Shown here one piece after another: positions 1 through 8,964 of a stretch of DNA of 64,000 nt (positions within the stretch are counted from its first letter, which is position 1; every line of letters starts with the position of its first letter). Under the pieces are notes generated by a model. It saw nothing but the letters and a program-made list of their open reading frames with translations. It was not told where the DNA came from and ran no database searches. This DNA is from Rhodoferax sp. TH121 (GTDB lineage: Bacteria; Pseudomonadota; Gammaproteobacteria; Burkholderiales; Burkholderiaceae_C): positions 62,001 through 126,000 of the forward strand of contig NZ_NOXW01000021.1 of NCBI RefSeq assembly GCF_002251855.1. Direction: 5' to 3'. A program made the position numbers and the translations under genes.

Positions 1-584
1 CCACCACCATGAAGGCCATTACGGGTACCCTGCCCATCAATGCCGGCGATATCGAATACCTCGGTAAAAGCATCAAGGGCCAAGGCCCTTGGGACTTGGT
101 CAAGCAAGGACTGGCCATGGTGCCCGAAGGTCGTGGCGTATTCACCCGCATGACCATCATTGAGAACCTGCAGATGGGTGCCTACATCCGCAATGACAAG
201 GATGGCATCGCCGCTGACATGGAAAAGATGTTCACCATCTTCCCGCGTTTGCGCGAACGCAAGGACCAATTGGCCGGCACCATGTCCGGTGGCGAGCAGC
301 AGATGCTGGCCATGGGGCGCGCGCTAATGAGTCGCCCCAAGGTGCTGTTGTTGGACGAACCCTCCATGGGTCTGTCCCCCATCATGGTGGACAAGATCTT
401 TGAGGTGGTGAAAGACGTCTACGCCCAGGGTGTGACGGTGCTGTTGGTGGAGCAAAACGCCAGCCGTGCGCTGTCCATTGCCAATCGCGGCTATGTGATG
501 GAGTCCGGTCTTGTCACCATGACTGGCAATGCCGCCGACATGTTGACCGACCCCAAGGTGCGTGCTGCCTACCTGGGCGAGTAA
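1..584 (+). CDS. livF: Branched-chain amino acid ABC transporter ATP-binding protein LivF, 5' truncated by window edge
   Basis: This is the ATPase subunit of a high-affinity branched-chain amino acid (or amide/urea-type HAAT) importer, acting at the inner face of the membrane with LivG and two permeases. The visible 193 residues begin just after the Walker A region. They include the ABC signature MSGGEQQM, a Walker B segment VLLLDEPSMGLSP and the LivF-typical LLVEQNA loop. Family members are about 235 residues long, so roughly 40 residues lie before the window. The reading frame is open to base 3, and the ATG at 9 is an internal methionine, not a start. The other transporter genes presumably lie upstream. 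A urea or amide specificity cannot be excluded from this subunit alone. Confidence 0.93.
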   Translation, partial: TTMKAITGTLPINAGDIEYLGKSIKGQGPWDLVKQGLAMVPEGRGVFTRMTIIENLQMGAYIRNDKDGIAADMEKMFTIFPRLRERKDQLAGTMSGGEQQMLAMGRALMSRPKVLLLDEPSMGLSPIMVDKIFEVVKDVYAQGVTVLLVEQNASRALSIANRGYVMESGLVTMTGNAADMLTDPKVRAAYLGE

Positions 585-708
585 GCCCGCAGGCATCCCG
601 GATACAAGCTGTTACGGCACTTTGCATTCGGGATGTCACGCCCTGTCTAGGTGAACCCGTTGATTACGCATGGAGTTATTCCATGCACAACCTCAACAGG
701 AGTTCACC

Positions 709-1092
709 ATGAAATTGCATGTTTTGCTGGCAGGTTTGGTAATCGCTACGACCGGAGTCGCATTTGCCCAAACCGCAACGCCCACCCAAAAAGATCCACT
801 GGCAACCCCCAAGATCGACCAGCGTAACGCCAACCAAGACAAACGCGTAGAGCAGGGGATAGCGTCAGGCGAGCTGACCCAGCGTGAGGTTCGCAGGCTC
901 AACCGCGGAGAAGCCCGTATCGACAGGGCGCAAGACCACGCTGCTGCTGATGGAAAAGTCACAGGGCAGGAGCGCAAACGGATCGCGCACATGCAGCGCG
1001 CCGAGAGCCGCGACATTGCTCACCAGAAACACGACCGCCAAGCAGACCTAAACCACGACGGCAAGCGCGATCCCAAGAACGGCAAACTGTAA
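709..1092 (+). CDS. Small exported EF-hand-like hypothetical protein
   Basis: The 127-residue protein has a signal peptide (Lys near the start, hydrophobic LLAGLVIATTGVAFA, cleavage probably after AFA). The mature part is very polar, Arg/Asp/Gln-rich and predicted helical. It ends in DLNHDGKRD, which resembles the DxNxDGxxD calcium loop of EF-hand or dockerin motifs. I chose the ATG at 709 because AGGAG at 698-702 is well spaced from it and the signal peptide then starts directly. An upstream in-frame start at 670 would put a polar tail before the signal. Similar small exported proteins occur in Burkholderiales, but I know of no established function. Calcium binding is an inference. A strong terminator follows. 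Confidence 0.75.
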   Translation: MKLHVLLAGLVIATTGVAFAQTATPTQKDPLATPKIDQRNANQDKRVEQGIASGELTQREVRRLNRGEARIDRAQDHAAADGKVTGQERKRIAHMQRAESRDIAHQKHDRQADLNHDGKRDPKNGKL

Positions 1093-1114
1093 GCCGACCG
1101 TTCACTACCCAGAG

Positions 1115-1142
1115 AGGCCAGAACTTCACCCTGGCCTTTTTG
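1115..1142 (+). terminator. Rho-independent terminator after the small exported protein
   Basis: A perfect 7-bp stem AGGCCAG/CTGGCCT (1115-1121 and 1131-1137) with a 9-nt loop is followed by a T run. It lies 23 bases after the stop at 1092. The T run is only on the plus strand, so the neighbouring leftward gene ending at 1144 is not obviously served by it. Confidence 0.85.
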
Positions 1143-1143
1143 T

Positions 1144-2196
1144 TCAGGAGGTGTGTTTGTCGGCTTCGGAGGTGAATGCATCCGCAAAGAATGCGTCTTC
1201 GGGCAAGCGGGCCAGCCCACAGAAGTCCCTGCGCGCGGAGTCCACCACGATAGGGGCTCCACACGCATAGACTTGGTAAGCCGACAGGTCGGGTACATCC
1301 TCCAGCACTGCACGGTGCACAAAGCCCGTGCGCCCCGTCCAACCATCCTCTGGCTGCGCGTCAGAGACTACGGGCACATAGCGTAGTTGGGGCATGCTTA
1401 TCTGTTGGTCCTGCAGCCAGGCATTCATATACAGGTCCGCAGGGCGTCTGCCTCCCCAATAAACGGTTACCGCGCGCTGGATGTCGTGGGCCTGCATATG
1501 TTCCAGCAGCGCTTTGATTGGGGCAAACCCGGTGCCGGAGGCTAAAAACACCAAAGGCGCGTCGGAGTCTTCACGCAGAAAGAAGGAGCCGAATGGTCCC
1601 TCGATGCGCAGAATTTCCTTTTCCTTCATGGCGCCAAACACGTGGTCGGTGAACTTGCCACCGGGCATGTGGCGGATGTGAAGTTCCAAGGCATTGGCTT
1701 GGCCCGGTGCGTTCGCCATAGAGTAACTGCGGCGCGCGCCATCTCGCAGGATGAACTCCACATACTGGCCCGCCCGGTACAAAAAGCTGTCGTTGGCGGG
1801 TAACTGCAGATTCAGCACCATCACGTCGTCCGACAGTCGCGTCAAAGTCGTTACGCGGGTTGGCATTTTTTTGATAGGCAAGGCGCCTTGCTCCGTCACC
1901 TGGCGGGACTCCAGCACCACATCGCTTTGTGGCACCGCGCAGCAGGTCAGCACCAGGCCTTGGGCGGCCTCGTCGGCACTCAGCGCTTTGGCTTGATGGG
2001 GGCCGTGCATCACCTCGCCACTCAGCTTTCGGCATTTGCAGGAGCCACAGGCACCGTCTTTGCAGCCGTAGGGCAGTCCAATGCCGTGGCGGATGCCGGC
2101 GGCCAGGATGGTTTCGTCGGTGTCCGCCGTGAACACCCGGCCGCTGGGTTGCACAGTGATGGTGAAGGCGGCATGGCTGGCGGGAGAAACGGTCAT
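1144..2196 (-). CDS. 2Fe-2S / FAD / NAD(P)H oxidoreductase (CDP-6-deoxy-delta-3,4-glucoseen reductase-like)
   Basis: This is a 350-residue, three-domain electron-transfer reductase. An N-terminal plant-type ferredoxin domain (about 1-95) carries the cluster cysteines C45, C50, C53 and C85 (GCKDGACGSC...TCC). Next comes an FAD domain with RSYSMANAP (about 156-164), then an NAD(P) domain with GTGFAPI (221-227) and a terminal YACGAP segment. Such proteins pass electrons from NAD(P)H through FAD to a 2Fe-2S centre for an oxygenase or deoxysugar dehydrase. Betaproteobacterial members are usually annotated as glucoseen reductase without proof. No oxygenase or deoxysugar genes are adjacent, so the partner is unknown. 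I preferred the start at 2196 (MTVSPAS) to the longer frame from 2250, which would overlap the divergent neighbour. Confidence 0.85.
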   Translation of the reverse strand: MTVSPASHAAFTITVQPSGRVFTADTDETILAAGIRHGIGLPYGCKDGACGSCKCRKLSGEVMHGPHQAKALSADEAAQGLVLTCCAVPQSDVVLESRQVTEQGALPIKKMPTRVTTLTRLSDDVMVLNLQLPANDSFLYRAGQYVEFILRDGARRSYSMANAPGQANALELHIRHMPGGKFTDHVFGAMKEKEILRIEGPFGSFFLREDSDAPLVFLASGTGFAPIKALLEHMQAHDIQRAVTVYWGGRRPADLYMNAWLQDQQISMPQLRYVPVVSDAQPEDGWTGRTGFVHRAVLEDVPDLSAYQVYACGAPIVVDSARRDFCGLARLPEDAFFADAFTSEADKHTS

Positions 2197-2240
2197 CTTT
2201 TGGGTATCCTCAGGGGCTCTCAAATCGTCAACCCTCAATT

Positions 2241-3161
2241 TTGCCTTCAAACCAATCTCCCCTCGGTGCCTTGCCCTCCCGCTTTCGCAAAGAGCGGGTG
2301 CTGGTGCTGGGCTGTGGCGACGTGGGGGTGCGGCTACTCAAAGCCCAGCGCTCCCAGGGCCGTTGGCTGGCGCTGACGTCTACGGCCGAGCGTATTCCCG
2401 CGCTGCGCGCCCTTGGGGCCACCCCATTGCTAGGGAATCTGGACCGCCCCCAGACGCTACAGCGCTTGGCTGGCCTGGCCCAGAGAGTGGTCTACCTGGC
2501 ACCCCCGCCATCGCAGGGTTGGACGGACCCGCGGGTGATGGCACTCACGCAGGTCTTGCGCCGTCGCACAGCACCTACCAGCGTGGTCTATGGATCCACC
2601 AGTGGTGTGTACGGTGACTGCCAGGGTGACTGGGTGGCCGAAACCCGGGCGGCGGCCCCGCAAACGCCGCGTGCCCAGCGCCGCGTTCAGGCGGAATACG
2701 CCATGCGCTTTTGGGGCCGCAGCAGTGGAGTTCGGGTGTCGGTGCTCCGTATTCCCGGCATTTATGCGCCGGACCGCGAAGGTGGCACACCACAAGCCCG
2801 ACTGGCCAAGGGCACCCCCGTGTTGTTACCGCAAGAGGATGTGTACACCAATCACGTCCATGCCGATGACTTGGCGCGTGCTTGCTGGCGTGCGCTCTGG
2901 CTGGGCTTGCCCCAGCGCATCTACAACGTGAGCGATCACTCGGAACTCAAGATGGGCGACTACTTCGATTTGGCTGCCGATCTCTATGGCCTGCCAAGGC
3001 CGCCCAGGGTATCGCGCAGCAGCGCACGCGAGCAGCTACCAGTCATGCTGCTGAGTTTTATGGACGAATCCCGCCGTTTGGTGAATATGCGTATGGTCCA
3101 AGAGTTGCGCCTTCAGCTGCGCTACCCCACAGTCCACACGGGCCTGTTGTCAGGCAGTTAA
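2241..3161 (+). CDS. NAD(P)-dependent SDR/epimerase-like protein
   Basis: This 306-residue extended short-chain dehydrogenase/reductase-like protein has a Rossmann dinucleotide motif VLGCGDVGVRLL near residues 22-33. It also has VYGSTSGVYGD, which matches the catalytic-region serine/tyrosine segment of the epimerase family. It resembles the YeeZ-type group of SDR proteins, whose substrates are not known. The start is uncertain: the frame opens with TTG at 2241, with alternative TTG (2271) and GTG (2298) codons just before the Rossmann strand and no ATG nearby. It is divergent from the ferredoxin reductase and overlaps the PAP2 gene tail-to-tail by 12 bases. Confidence 0.75.
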   Translation: MPSNQSPLGALPSRFRKERVLVLGCGDVGVRLLKAQRSQGRWLALTSTAERIPALRALGATPLLGNLDRPQTLQRLAGLAQRVVYLAPPPSQGWTDPRVMALTQVLRRRTAPTSVVYGSTSGVYGDCQGDWVAETRAAAPQTPRAQRRVQAEYAMRFWGRSSGVRVSVLRIPGIYAPDREGGTPQARLAKGTPVLLPQEDVYTNHVHADDLARACWRALWLGLPQRIYNVSDHSELKMGDYFDLAADLYGLPRPPRVSRSSAREQLPVMLLSFMDESRRLVNMRMVQELRLQLRYPTVHTGLLSGS

Positions 3162-3857
3162 GTTACGCCTGTCGCGCCACTGGTAGGCGTAGAGCAACCC
3201 CCGCCAGACCAGCCAGCTGGTAGCCAAAGTAATCGGGTAGGCCCACAGCACATCGCTGAACCAGTGCGCCACATCTGACATGCGTGCAAAACCAATTCCC
3301 AGGCCGGCTGTCGTTCCAAGTGCCACCCACAAGGCTTGTCGGCGGCGGTGTACCAGCATCAGTGTGGCAAAGAAGAAGCCGCAGGCTACATGGCCGCTGA
3401 CAAAGGAACAATTGTTGTTGCACTGGTCGGTGATGACAGTGGCACGGGTGAATTGCTGCTCGCCACCAAAATGCTCCACTTGGTAGGGACGCGCACGCTG
3501 CCAATGCTCCTTGAAGACCGCATTCACGACTACGCCCGGCCCCATGATGCCGGCCACCACCACAAAGGCCAAGGGTAAGCGCCAGGCCTTCCAACGCTTG
3601 CCAAAGGTCACCAGTAGCCAGCCCGCAAAACAGAGGGCCAGCCCGATGCGAAACAGGGCTGGAACATAGAGATTGATACCAAGCACCCACCACCACTCTT
3701 TGGAGTCGATAGTGGGCGGTGTGCCTGTGAACAGGGCGGCTAGCATCAAATCGGCATTGGGCCAGACAGTGGGTACCAAGGCCGCTACCACGGAAAGTGC
3801 CAGCACCACGGCAAACAGACGGGGTGTGGTGGCTGGGGTGGGGGAGTCGGTAGACAT
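3150..3857 (-). CDS. PAP2-family membrane phosphatase
   Basis: The 235-residue integral membrane protein has about six hydrophobic segments. All three acid-phosphatase motifs are present: K116...RP (KEHWQRARP), FVSGH with H156 and R192...H198...D202. These residues form and resolve a phospho-histidine intermediate in the type 2 phosphatidic acid phosphatase family. The active site should face the periplasm. Likely substrates are lipid phosphates such as undecaprenyl diphosphate, phosphatidate or lipid A phosphate (LpxE-like), and the sequence alone does not decide between them. It is monocistronic, convergent with the SDR gene and divergent from the META lipoprotein gene. Confidence 0.85.
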   Translation of the reverse strand: MSTDSPTPATTPRLFAVVLALSVVAALVPTVWPNADLMLAALFTGTPPTIDSKEWWWVLGINLYVPALFRIGLALCFAGWLLVTFGKRWKAWRLPLAFVVVAGIMGPGVVVNAVFKEHWQRARPYQVEHFGGEQQFTRATVITDQCNNNCSFVSGHVACGFFFATLMLVHRRRQALWVALGTTAGLGIGFARMSDVAHWFSDVLWAYPITLATSWLVWRGLLYAYQWRDRRNLTA

Positions 3858-3946
3858 GGTGCGGGGCTTGGTCTCAGGAAGACGCTGATTGTCCGGTAAT
3901 TCGGCGTGTGATTAAGATGGGCGCTTCTGCATTACCTTCTGCTTGT

Positions 3947-4390
3947 ATGGCTTTGCCTTTTTATGTGCGCGTATGGGTGTCCAGCTTGCTGGCGCTGCTG
4001 GTGTCTGCCTGTGTGCAGTCTCCGCTGCAGTCCGGGGGCTTGCCTACATCGGGAGCTGCGCTGGTGGGCGAAGAGTGGGTGGCGACCCAGATTGCTGGTA
4101 TCTCGACGTTGGTCGCCCCAGCGCCCCGCTTGCGCTGGGCATCGGCGGAGCAGATCACGGGAAGCGGTGGGTGCAATGCCTTTGCAGGCCGCGCCGTGGT
4201 GAACCAGGGGGCTTTGCAGTTGGGGCGTCTTGCTGCAACGGGGCGTTTGTGCATGGCCTTGCCGCAGGGTGGGCAAGAGGACCGATTTTTCTCGGTTCTG
4301 GAGTCAGCGCGCACCGTGCGGCTGGTGGCGGGCCATTTGCTGTTAGAGGACGCAGCGGGTCAAGTGCTGGCCCGCTTCACCAAACGCTAG
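3947..4390 (+). CDS. META-domain lipoprotein (HslJ-like)
   Basis: This is a 147-residue lipoprotein with a single META domain. A short n-region and a hydrophobic stretch end in the lipobox LLVSAC, so lipidation on that Cys is expected. The domain contains the hallmark GSGGCNAFAG and, later, RLC...QEDRFFSVLESA and LLLEDAAGQVLARF, as in HslJ/META proteins of the outer membrane and periplasm. The family is linked to heat shock and novobiocin resistance (HslJ) but has no defined biochemistry. The frame is open upstream to GTG 3908 and ATG 3917. I chose ATG 3947 because it gives a normal-length lipoprotein signal. No Shine-Dalgarno decides the matter. Confidence 0.78.
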   Translation: MALPFYVRVWVSSLLALLVSACVQSPLQSGGLPTSGAALVGEEWVATQIAGISTLVAPAPRLRWASAEQITGSGGCNAFAGRAVVNQGALQLGRLAATGRLCMALPQGGQEDRFFSVLESARTVRLVAGHLLLEDAAGQVLARFTKR

Positions 4391-4410
4391 CCAGTACCTC
4401 CGCAGGGACG

Positions 4411-6684
4411 TCAGGCCGCTTTGACCAGCGGTAGCCTGCGGTGTCGTTGGCCAGTCAGCGCGTACACAGCATTCGCCACGGCGGGGGCAATAGGTGGCAA
4501 ACCCGGTTCGCCTACGCCACCAGGTGCACGTGTGCTGGGTACGATGTGTGTCTCTACCCGGGGCGCTTGGGCCAGCTGCACCATCGGGTAGGTGGGAAAG
4601 TTGGTCTGCTGTACCACGCCATCCTGGATATCGATCTTGCCGTACAGCGCGGCACTCAACCCAAAAATCACTGCGCTTTCCATTTGCTGGGCCACAGTGT
4701 CGGGGTTGATAACCGTGCCACAGTCAATGGCGCACACCACACGGTGTACGCGGGGAACACCGTCCTGTAGCGACACTTCGGCGACCTCGGCCACGATGGA
4801 GCCAAACGACTCGTGCAAGGCAACGCCCCGTGCATGTCCTTTCGGAAGTGTTTGACCCCAGTCTGCCTTGTCTGCCGCCAGTTTTAGCACTGCGGCATAG
4901 CGCGGCGCGTCTTTGAGCATTGCCAGTCGGAACTCCAGCGGGTCTTGCCGGATCGCCGCCGCGATTTCGTCGATAAAACTTTCCGAGAAAAACGCATTGT
5001 GCGAGTGGCCTACCGAGCGCCAGAAGCCCACGGGCACTTCCATACGCGTGGCCACATGGGCCATGTGCTGGTGGGCAAAGCCATAGGGCAGATCGAACAG
5101 GCCTTCTGCCGTCGTCTTGTCCGGCATGTCCACCGGACCAGACAGGGCGGGCAGGCCCCGTGCCATCCAGCGCGGGCTGATGGCGTCTCCAGCGGATTTG
5201 ATGCGCAGGCTGCTGACTTGTCCTTGGGTATCCACTGCGGCGCGTAGTTGCGCCACATGCATGGGGCGGTAAAAGTCGTGCGTCATGTCCTCTTCGCGCG
5301 GCCAAAGAAGTTGCACTGGCTTGCCATCGCAGGCCATGGCGACTTGCACAGCTTGGGCCACATAGTCCACCTCCAGCCGGCGCCCAAAGCCTCCGCCCAG
5401 CAGCGTGACATGCAGCACCACATCTTTGGCATCCACGCCGGCCACTTTGGCGGCTATGGCGCGTGCCATTTCGGGCACCTGGGTTGGCACCCACACGGTC
5501 ACTTTGCCATCTTTGACCTGGGCGGTGCAGTTCATGGGCTCCATGGTGGCATGGGCCAGGTAGGGGGCCTGGTAGCTAGCCTCCACCAATTTGGCAGCCG
5601 AGGCTTCGGCTTGGCTGGCATCGCCTTTCTCGTAAAAGGCAAAACCTTCTTCGGCTTTCAGTGTTTCCGTCATCCGGGCCTCAATGGCCTGGGTGTACAA
5701 AGCCCCATGGGCCGGTGCTGCCCATTGCGCTTGTACCGCCTGCACAGCCTGGCGGGCATGCCAGGTGGATTGGGCCACCACGGCAAAACCTGCCGTGGAG
5801 CCACCCAAGGCGTCCAAGGGAACGACTTTCTGCACACCGGGCAGAGCTAGTGCGGGCTGGGTGTCCAACGCTTTGACACTGCCGCCGATTTGCGGCGCCA
5901 AGCGCAGGGCTGCAAACAGCATGCCGGGCTGGCGCACGTCGATGCCAAACTGGGCCGTCCCATTGGTCTTGGCCGGAATGTCGCCACGCGGCGTGGGTTT
6001 GCCCAGCAGTGTCCATTGTTCGCGGGCCTTGAGGCTCACATTCTTGGGGGTGACGCCAGCCGCGCCTGCAGCCAGCTCTCCAAAATGCGCTGACTTGCCC
6101 GACGCATGCGCGACCACCCCGGCAGCAATGCGCAGGTCAGACGCCGGCACTTGCCATTGTTTGGCAGCCGACTCCAGTAGCGCCGCGCGCGCCGTTGCCG
6201 CTGCGGTGCGCAGGGGCACCCAAGCATCTGCCACGCTGGACGATCCGCCTGTGGCATTGATGCCCAGTTCACGCGCGATCTTGCCGACAAACCATTCACC
6301 CAATTTCACTTTGGTGGGGGGAGGGCCGCCCTCGGACTCCAGCGGGTGGAAGGGCAGGCTGGCGCTGAGCATGGCCACGTTGCCGTAGATGGTGTCTGGC
6401 CCTGCCTGTTGCAGCTTCAGCTTTGCCAAGGGCAAGTCCAACTCTTCGGCCACCAGCATGGACAGGGCGGTGTGGATGCCCTGGCCCATTTCGCTGCGCG
6501 GCATAGCCAAGACCACGGTGCCATCGGTGGTCACTTTGATCCAGCCGTTCAGGGCCACTTCGCCACTTTCGGGCAGCATCAGTTCAGGACTCCCCATCCG
6601 GGAGCGTGCGGGCATCACGCCCCAACCCACCACCAGGGCGCCGGTGGCGCTCAGGGCGCTCAATAGCCAGGTACGGCGCTTCAT
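4411..6684 (-). CDS. Exported molybdenum hydroxylase large subunit (IorB / xanthine dehydrogenase family)
   Basis: This 757-residue molybdopterin-binding subunit belongs to the aldehyde oxidase/xanthine dehydrogenase superfamily, most like the beta subunit of isoquinoline 1-oxidoreductase and of periplasmic aldehyde dehydrogenases. The N-terminus [16 protein letters not shown] with a twin arginine and hydrophobic stretch suggests Tat export of the folded cofactor-containing complex. Family landmarks include [12 protein letters not shown] near the C-terminus and [13 protein letters not shown] in the middle. It overlaps the upstream 2Fe-2S subunit gene by four bases (ATGA), so the two are translationally coupled. 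No FAD (CoxM-like) subunit is present, which fits the IorAB class that passes electrons to a cytochrome rather than NAD. The substrate is unknown. Confidence 0.88.
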   Translation of the reverse strand: MKRRTWLLSALSATGALVVGWGVMPARSRMGSPELMLPESGEVALNGWIKVTTDGTVVLAMPRSEMGQGIHTALSMLVAEELDLPLAKLKLQQAGPDTIYGNVAMLSASLPFHPLESEGGPPPTKVKLGEWFVGKIARELGINATGGSSSVADAWVPLRTAAATARAALLESAAKQWQVPASDLRIAAGVVAHASGKSAHFGELAAGAAGVTPKNVSLKAREQWTLLGKPTPRGDIPAKTNGTAQFGIDVRQPGMLFAALRLAPQIGGSVKALDTQPALALPGVQKVVPLDALGGSTAGFAVVAQSTWHARQAVQAVQAQWAAPAHGALYTQAIEARMTETLKAEEGFAFYEKGDASQAEASAAKLVEASYQAPYLAHATMEPMNCTAQVKDGKVTVWVPTQVPEMARAIAAKVAGVDAKDVVLHVTLLGGGFGRRLEVDYVAQAVQVAMACDGKPVQLLWPREEDMTHDFYRPMHVAQLRAAVDTQGQVSSLRIKSAGDAISPRWMARGLPALSGPVDMPDKTTAEGLFDLPYGFAHQHMAHVATRMEVPVGFWRSVGHSHNAFFSESFIDEIAAAIRQDPLEFRLAMLKDAPRYAAVLKLAADKADWGQTLPKGHARGVALHESFGSIVAEVAEVSLQDGVPRVHRVVCAIDCGTVINPDTVAQQMESAVIFGLSAALYGKIDIQDGVVQQTNFPTYPMVQLAQAPRVETHIVPSTRAPGGVGEPGLPPIAPAVANAVYALTGQRHRRLPLVKAA

Positions 6685-7145
6685 GCTGCGGCTCCTTGGG
6701 GCTGACCCGCCGCCCGGTGGATGGCGGCGCGCACCCGCTGGTAGGTGCCGCAGCGGCAGATATTAGTCATGGCCTCGTCGATGTCGGCATCGGTGGGCTT
6801 GGGTTTGCGGGCCAGCAAGGCGGCGGCTGCCATGAGCATGCCACTCTGGCAGTAGCCACACTGGGGTACTTGCTCGGCGATCCAGGCGGTCTGCAGGGCG
6901 TGCATCTTGTCAGGGCTGCCCAGGGCCTCAATGGTGGTGATCTTTTGGCCCACCACGGCGGAAGCTGGCATGACGCAGGAGCGCACCGCTTGGCCGTCCA
7001 CGTGCACCGTGCAGGCGCCGCAGGCGGCCACACCACAGCCAAATTTGGTGCCTGTCATGTTCAGGGTGTCGCGCAGCACCCAGAGCAGGGGCATGTCAGG
7101 TGGGGCGTCGGCTGTGACAACCTTGCCATTGATGTTCAGTTCCAT
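6681..7145 (-). CDS. 2Fe-2S subunit of molybdenum hydroxylase (IorA-like)
   Basis: The 154-residue iron-sulfur subunit has two 2Fe-2S centres. The N-terminal plant-type ferredoxin cluster is [16 protein letters not shown], and the C-terminal helical domain has CGYCQSGM and ICRCGTY. It pairs with the downstream molybdopterin subunit, with a 4-bp ATGA overlap. Electrons would flow from molybdenum through both clusters to an external acceptor. The start is ATG 7145 (MELNING). The frame stays open to 7415, but that extension runs through the tRNA-Leu gene and is artefactual. Moco supply may involve moaC at 12.9-13.4 kb, though this is not operonic. Confidence 0.9.
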   Translation of the reverse strand: MELNINGKVVTADAPPDMPLLWVLRDTLNMTGTKFGCGVAACGACTVHVDGQAVRSCVMPASAVVGQKITTIEALGSPDKMHALQTAWIAEQVPQCGYCQSGMLMAAAALLARKPKPTDADIDEAMTNICRCGTYQRVRAAIHRAAGQPQGAAA

Positions 7146-7258
7146 GGGGCGCACTCCTTGCGGGTTCTGGTGGCCCGCATCATAGAGGTGGTGCCCGCGT
7201 CCCTGTGTCACGCAGGGCCACACAGCGGGTAATCCATGAGGGCTTTTAGAGCGCCCAA

Positions 7259-7292
7259 ACAAAAAGCCAGACGTTTTGCGAACGTCTGGCTT
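7259..7292 (-). terminator. Rho-independent terminator of tRNA-Leu
   Basis: A perfect 12-bp stem AAGCCAGACGTT/AACGTCTGGCTT (7264-7275, 7281-7292) with a 5-nt loop sits six bases past the tRNA 3' end. The A run to its left on the plus strand (7261-7265) gives the U tract on the minus strand. Confidence 0.85.
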
Positions 7293-7297
7293 GTATG

Positions 7298-7382
7298 TGG
7301 TGCCCAGGGCCGGACTCGAACCGGCACGCCTTGCGGCGGGGGATTTTGAGTCCCCTGAGTCTACCAATTTCACCACCTGGGC
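7298..7382 (-). tRNA. tRNA-Leu(CAA)
   Basis: On the minus strand an 85-nt cloverleaf can be folded. The acceptor arm starts GCCCAGG and pairs with CCTGGGC before an encoded CCA end. The D arm includes TTGGTAGA. The anticodon stem GGGGA/TCCCC encloses loop CTCAAAA, giving anticodon CAA (bases 7346-7348), which reads UUG. A long class II variable arm (CGCCGCAAGGCG) and a T arm with GGTTCGAGTCC complete it. The long variable arm and the anticodon identify leucine. CATAAT about 22 bases upstream is a plausible -10 box, but I see no convincing -35. Confidence 0.96.
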
Positions 7383-7417
7383 AGGTAATTCTGTGAAGCA
7401 CGAATTATGGCACATTT

Positions 7418-8326
7418 ATGGCCATGACATTCTCAACTATTGAAGACGCCATCGGAAACACCCCTTTGGTTGCCCTGCAGCGCATCCAGGCCAGTGACAA
7501 CCAGTCCCGCAACACTGTGGTGTTGGGCAAGCTGGAAGGCAACAACCCCGCAGGCTCGGTCAAAGACCGTCCCGCCCTGTCCATGATCCGCCGTGCGCAG
7601 GAGCGTGGTGATATCCAGCCTGGCGACACGCTGATTGAAGCCACCTCGGGCAACACTGGCATTGCGCTGGCCATGGCAGCGGCCGTCAAGGGTTACCGCA
7701 TGGTGCTGATCATGCCGGAGGACCTGTCCATCGAGCGCGCCCAGACCATGAAAGCCTTTGGGGCCGAGTTGATCCTCACGCCGAAGAGCGGTGGCATGGA
7801 GTACGCGCGTGACCTGGCCGAGCAGATGCAGCGCGACGGCAAAGGCCGTGTGCTGGACCAGTTTGGCAACGATGACAACCCGCGCATCCACTATGAGACG
7901 ACCGGTCCTGAGCTGTGGGCGCAGACGCAAGGTCGCATTACCCACTTTGTGAGCGCCATGGGTACCACCGGCACCATCACCGGCGTGTCGCGCTTCCTCA
8001 AGGAAAAGAACCCGGCCATCCGCATTATTGGCGCCCAACCGGAAGAGGGGTCCCGCATTCCCGGCATCCGCAAATGGCCTGAGGCCTACCTGCCCAAGAT
8101 CTACGACCCCAAGAATGTGGACGAACTGGTCTACGTGAGCCAGGCTGATGCAGAGGACATGTGCCGCCGTCTGGCGCGTGAAGAAGGCATCTTCGGAGGC
8201 ATATCGGCCGCCGGTGCCTGCTGGGTGGCGCAAGAGATTGCCAAGCGTGAGAAAGATGCCGTCATCGTCTTCGTGGTCTGTGACCGTGGCGACCGCTACC
8301 TCTCCACGGGTGTGTTTCCCGCTTGA
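7418..8326 (+). CDS. cysM: Cysteine synthase B (O-acetylserine sulfhydrylase)
   Basis: This PLP enzyme replaces the acetyl group of O-acetylserine with sulfide or thiosulfate to make cysteine or S-sulfocysteine. It has 302 residues, normal for CysM. Landmarks are IGNTPLV near the start, the PLP lysine K49 in GSVKDR, the phosphate/substrate loop TSGNTG (76-81) and EGIFGGISAAGA near the C-terminus. The family fit is closer to CysM than CysK because of NNPAGSVKDR and the overall length. Two in-frame ATGs (7418, 7424) precede TFSTIED; neither has a clear Shine-Dalgarno, so the start may be 7424. It lies directly downstream of the divergent tRNA-Leu. Together with tusA at 8965 it forms a loose sulfur-metabolism neighbourhood. 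Confidence 0.95.
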   Translation: MAMTFSTIEDAIGNTPLVALQRIQASDNQSRNTVVLGKLEGNNPAGSVKDRPALSMIRRAQERGDIQPGDTLIEATSGNTGIALAMAAAVKGYRMVLIMPEDLSIERAQTMKAFGAELILTPKSGGMEYARDLAEQMQRDGKGRVLDQFGNDDNPRIHYETTGPELWAQTQGRITHFVSAMGTTGTITGVSRFLKEKNPAIRIIGAQPEEGSRIPGIRKWPEAYLPKIYDPKNVDELVYVSQADAEDMCRRLAREEGIFGGISAAGACWVAQEIAKREKDAVIVFVVCDRGDRYLSTGVFPA

Positions 8327-8341
8327 TTTTTAAGCGAAATA

Positions 8342-8391
8342 GGGCCTTAGTCCCTGTGGAATAAGCGCGAGCAGCTATTGAATGTATAGCG
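8342..8391 (+). repeat. Dispersed ~48-bp repeat, copy A
   Basis: This is one of seven related short elements in the window. Reading left to right it has GGCCT, then TGTGGAATA, then GCGCGAGCA, and ends in a 17-nt hairpin core GCTAT-(7)-ATAGC (8374-8390). It fills the cysM to Nudix gap. Confidence 0.7.
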
Positions 8392-8403
8392 TGAAAGGTG
8401 GGT

Positions 8404-8955
8404 ATGTCTGCAGTGTTCAAGTTTTGTCCGCAATGCGCCACGCCGTTGGAGCACATTACCTTGGCCGAAGACGGTGGTGACAAGACCCGCCTGCGTTGCC
8501 CGGCCTGTGACTTCACGCACTGGAACAACCCCACCCCCGTGCTGGCCGCGGTGATTGAGTACAACGGCCAAATCCTGCTGGCGCGCAACGCCGCTTGGCC
8601 CGGCAAGATGTATGCGCTGATCACCGGTTTCATGGAGGCTGGCGAGACGCCCGAGGAGGGCATTGCGCGCGAAATTGCGGAAGAAACCAACCTGAGCACC
8701 AGTGCGCTCAAGCTGTTGGGCGCCTATGACTTCCAGCGCATGAACCAGGTCATCATTGCCTACCACGCGGTCTGCCATGGCGAGGTGAAGCTCAGCCCCG
8801 AGCTGGTGGACTACCGTTTGTATGACCTGCAGGACGTGAAATGCTGGCCCGCCGGCACCGGCTATGCGCTGGCCGAGTTTTTACGCTCACGCGGGCATGA
8901 GCCCGTGTTCATCGACCCCGTGTGGCGCCAGGACGCCGAGAAGCTGGCGACTTAA
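8404..8955 (+). CDS. Nudix hydrolase with N-terminal zinc ribbon
   Basis: The 183-residue protein has an N-terminal zinc ribbon with C8, C11, C32 and C35 (CPQC...CPAC). A complete Nudix box follows at about 75-97 (GFMEAGETPEEGIAREIAEE). Nudix enzymes hydrolyse nucleoside diphosphates linked to another group, using the glutamates of the REIAEE helix to hold divalent metal. The zinc-ribbon arrangement is that of the NudC NADH pyrophosphatase group, although this protein is shorter and lacks a full N-terminal NudC domain. The exact substrate is open. ATG 8404 is preferred to an in-frame GTG at 8398. Dispersed repeat copy A lies immediately upstream. Confidence 0.88.
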   Translation: MSAVFKFCPQCATPLEHITLAEDGGDKTRLRCPACDFTHWNNPTPVLAAVIEYNGQILLARNAAWPGKMYALITGFMEAGETPEEGIAREIAEETNLSTSALKLLGAYDFQRMNQVIIAYHAVCHGEVKLSPELVDYRLYDLQDVKCWPAGTGYALAEFLRSRGHEPVFIDPVWRQDAEKLAT

Positions 8956-8964
8956 AATCAGCCC

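Noticed and set aside
594..635. CATCCCG/CGGGATG inverted repeat downstream of livF
   Set aside because: Loop of 28 nt and no T run; too weak to call a terminator.
7146..7415. N-terminal extension of the 2Fe-2S subunit frame up to 7415
   Set aside because: It reads through the tRNA-Leu gene and its terminator; the conserved ferredoxin fold begins at the ATG at 7145.
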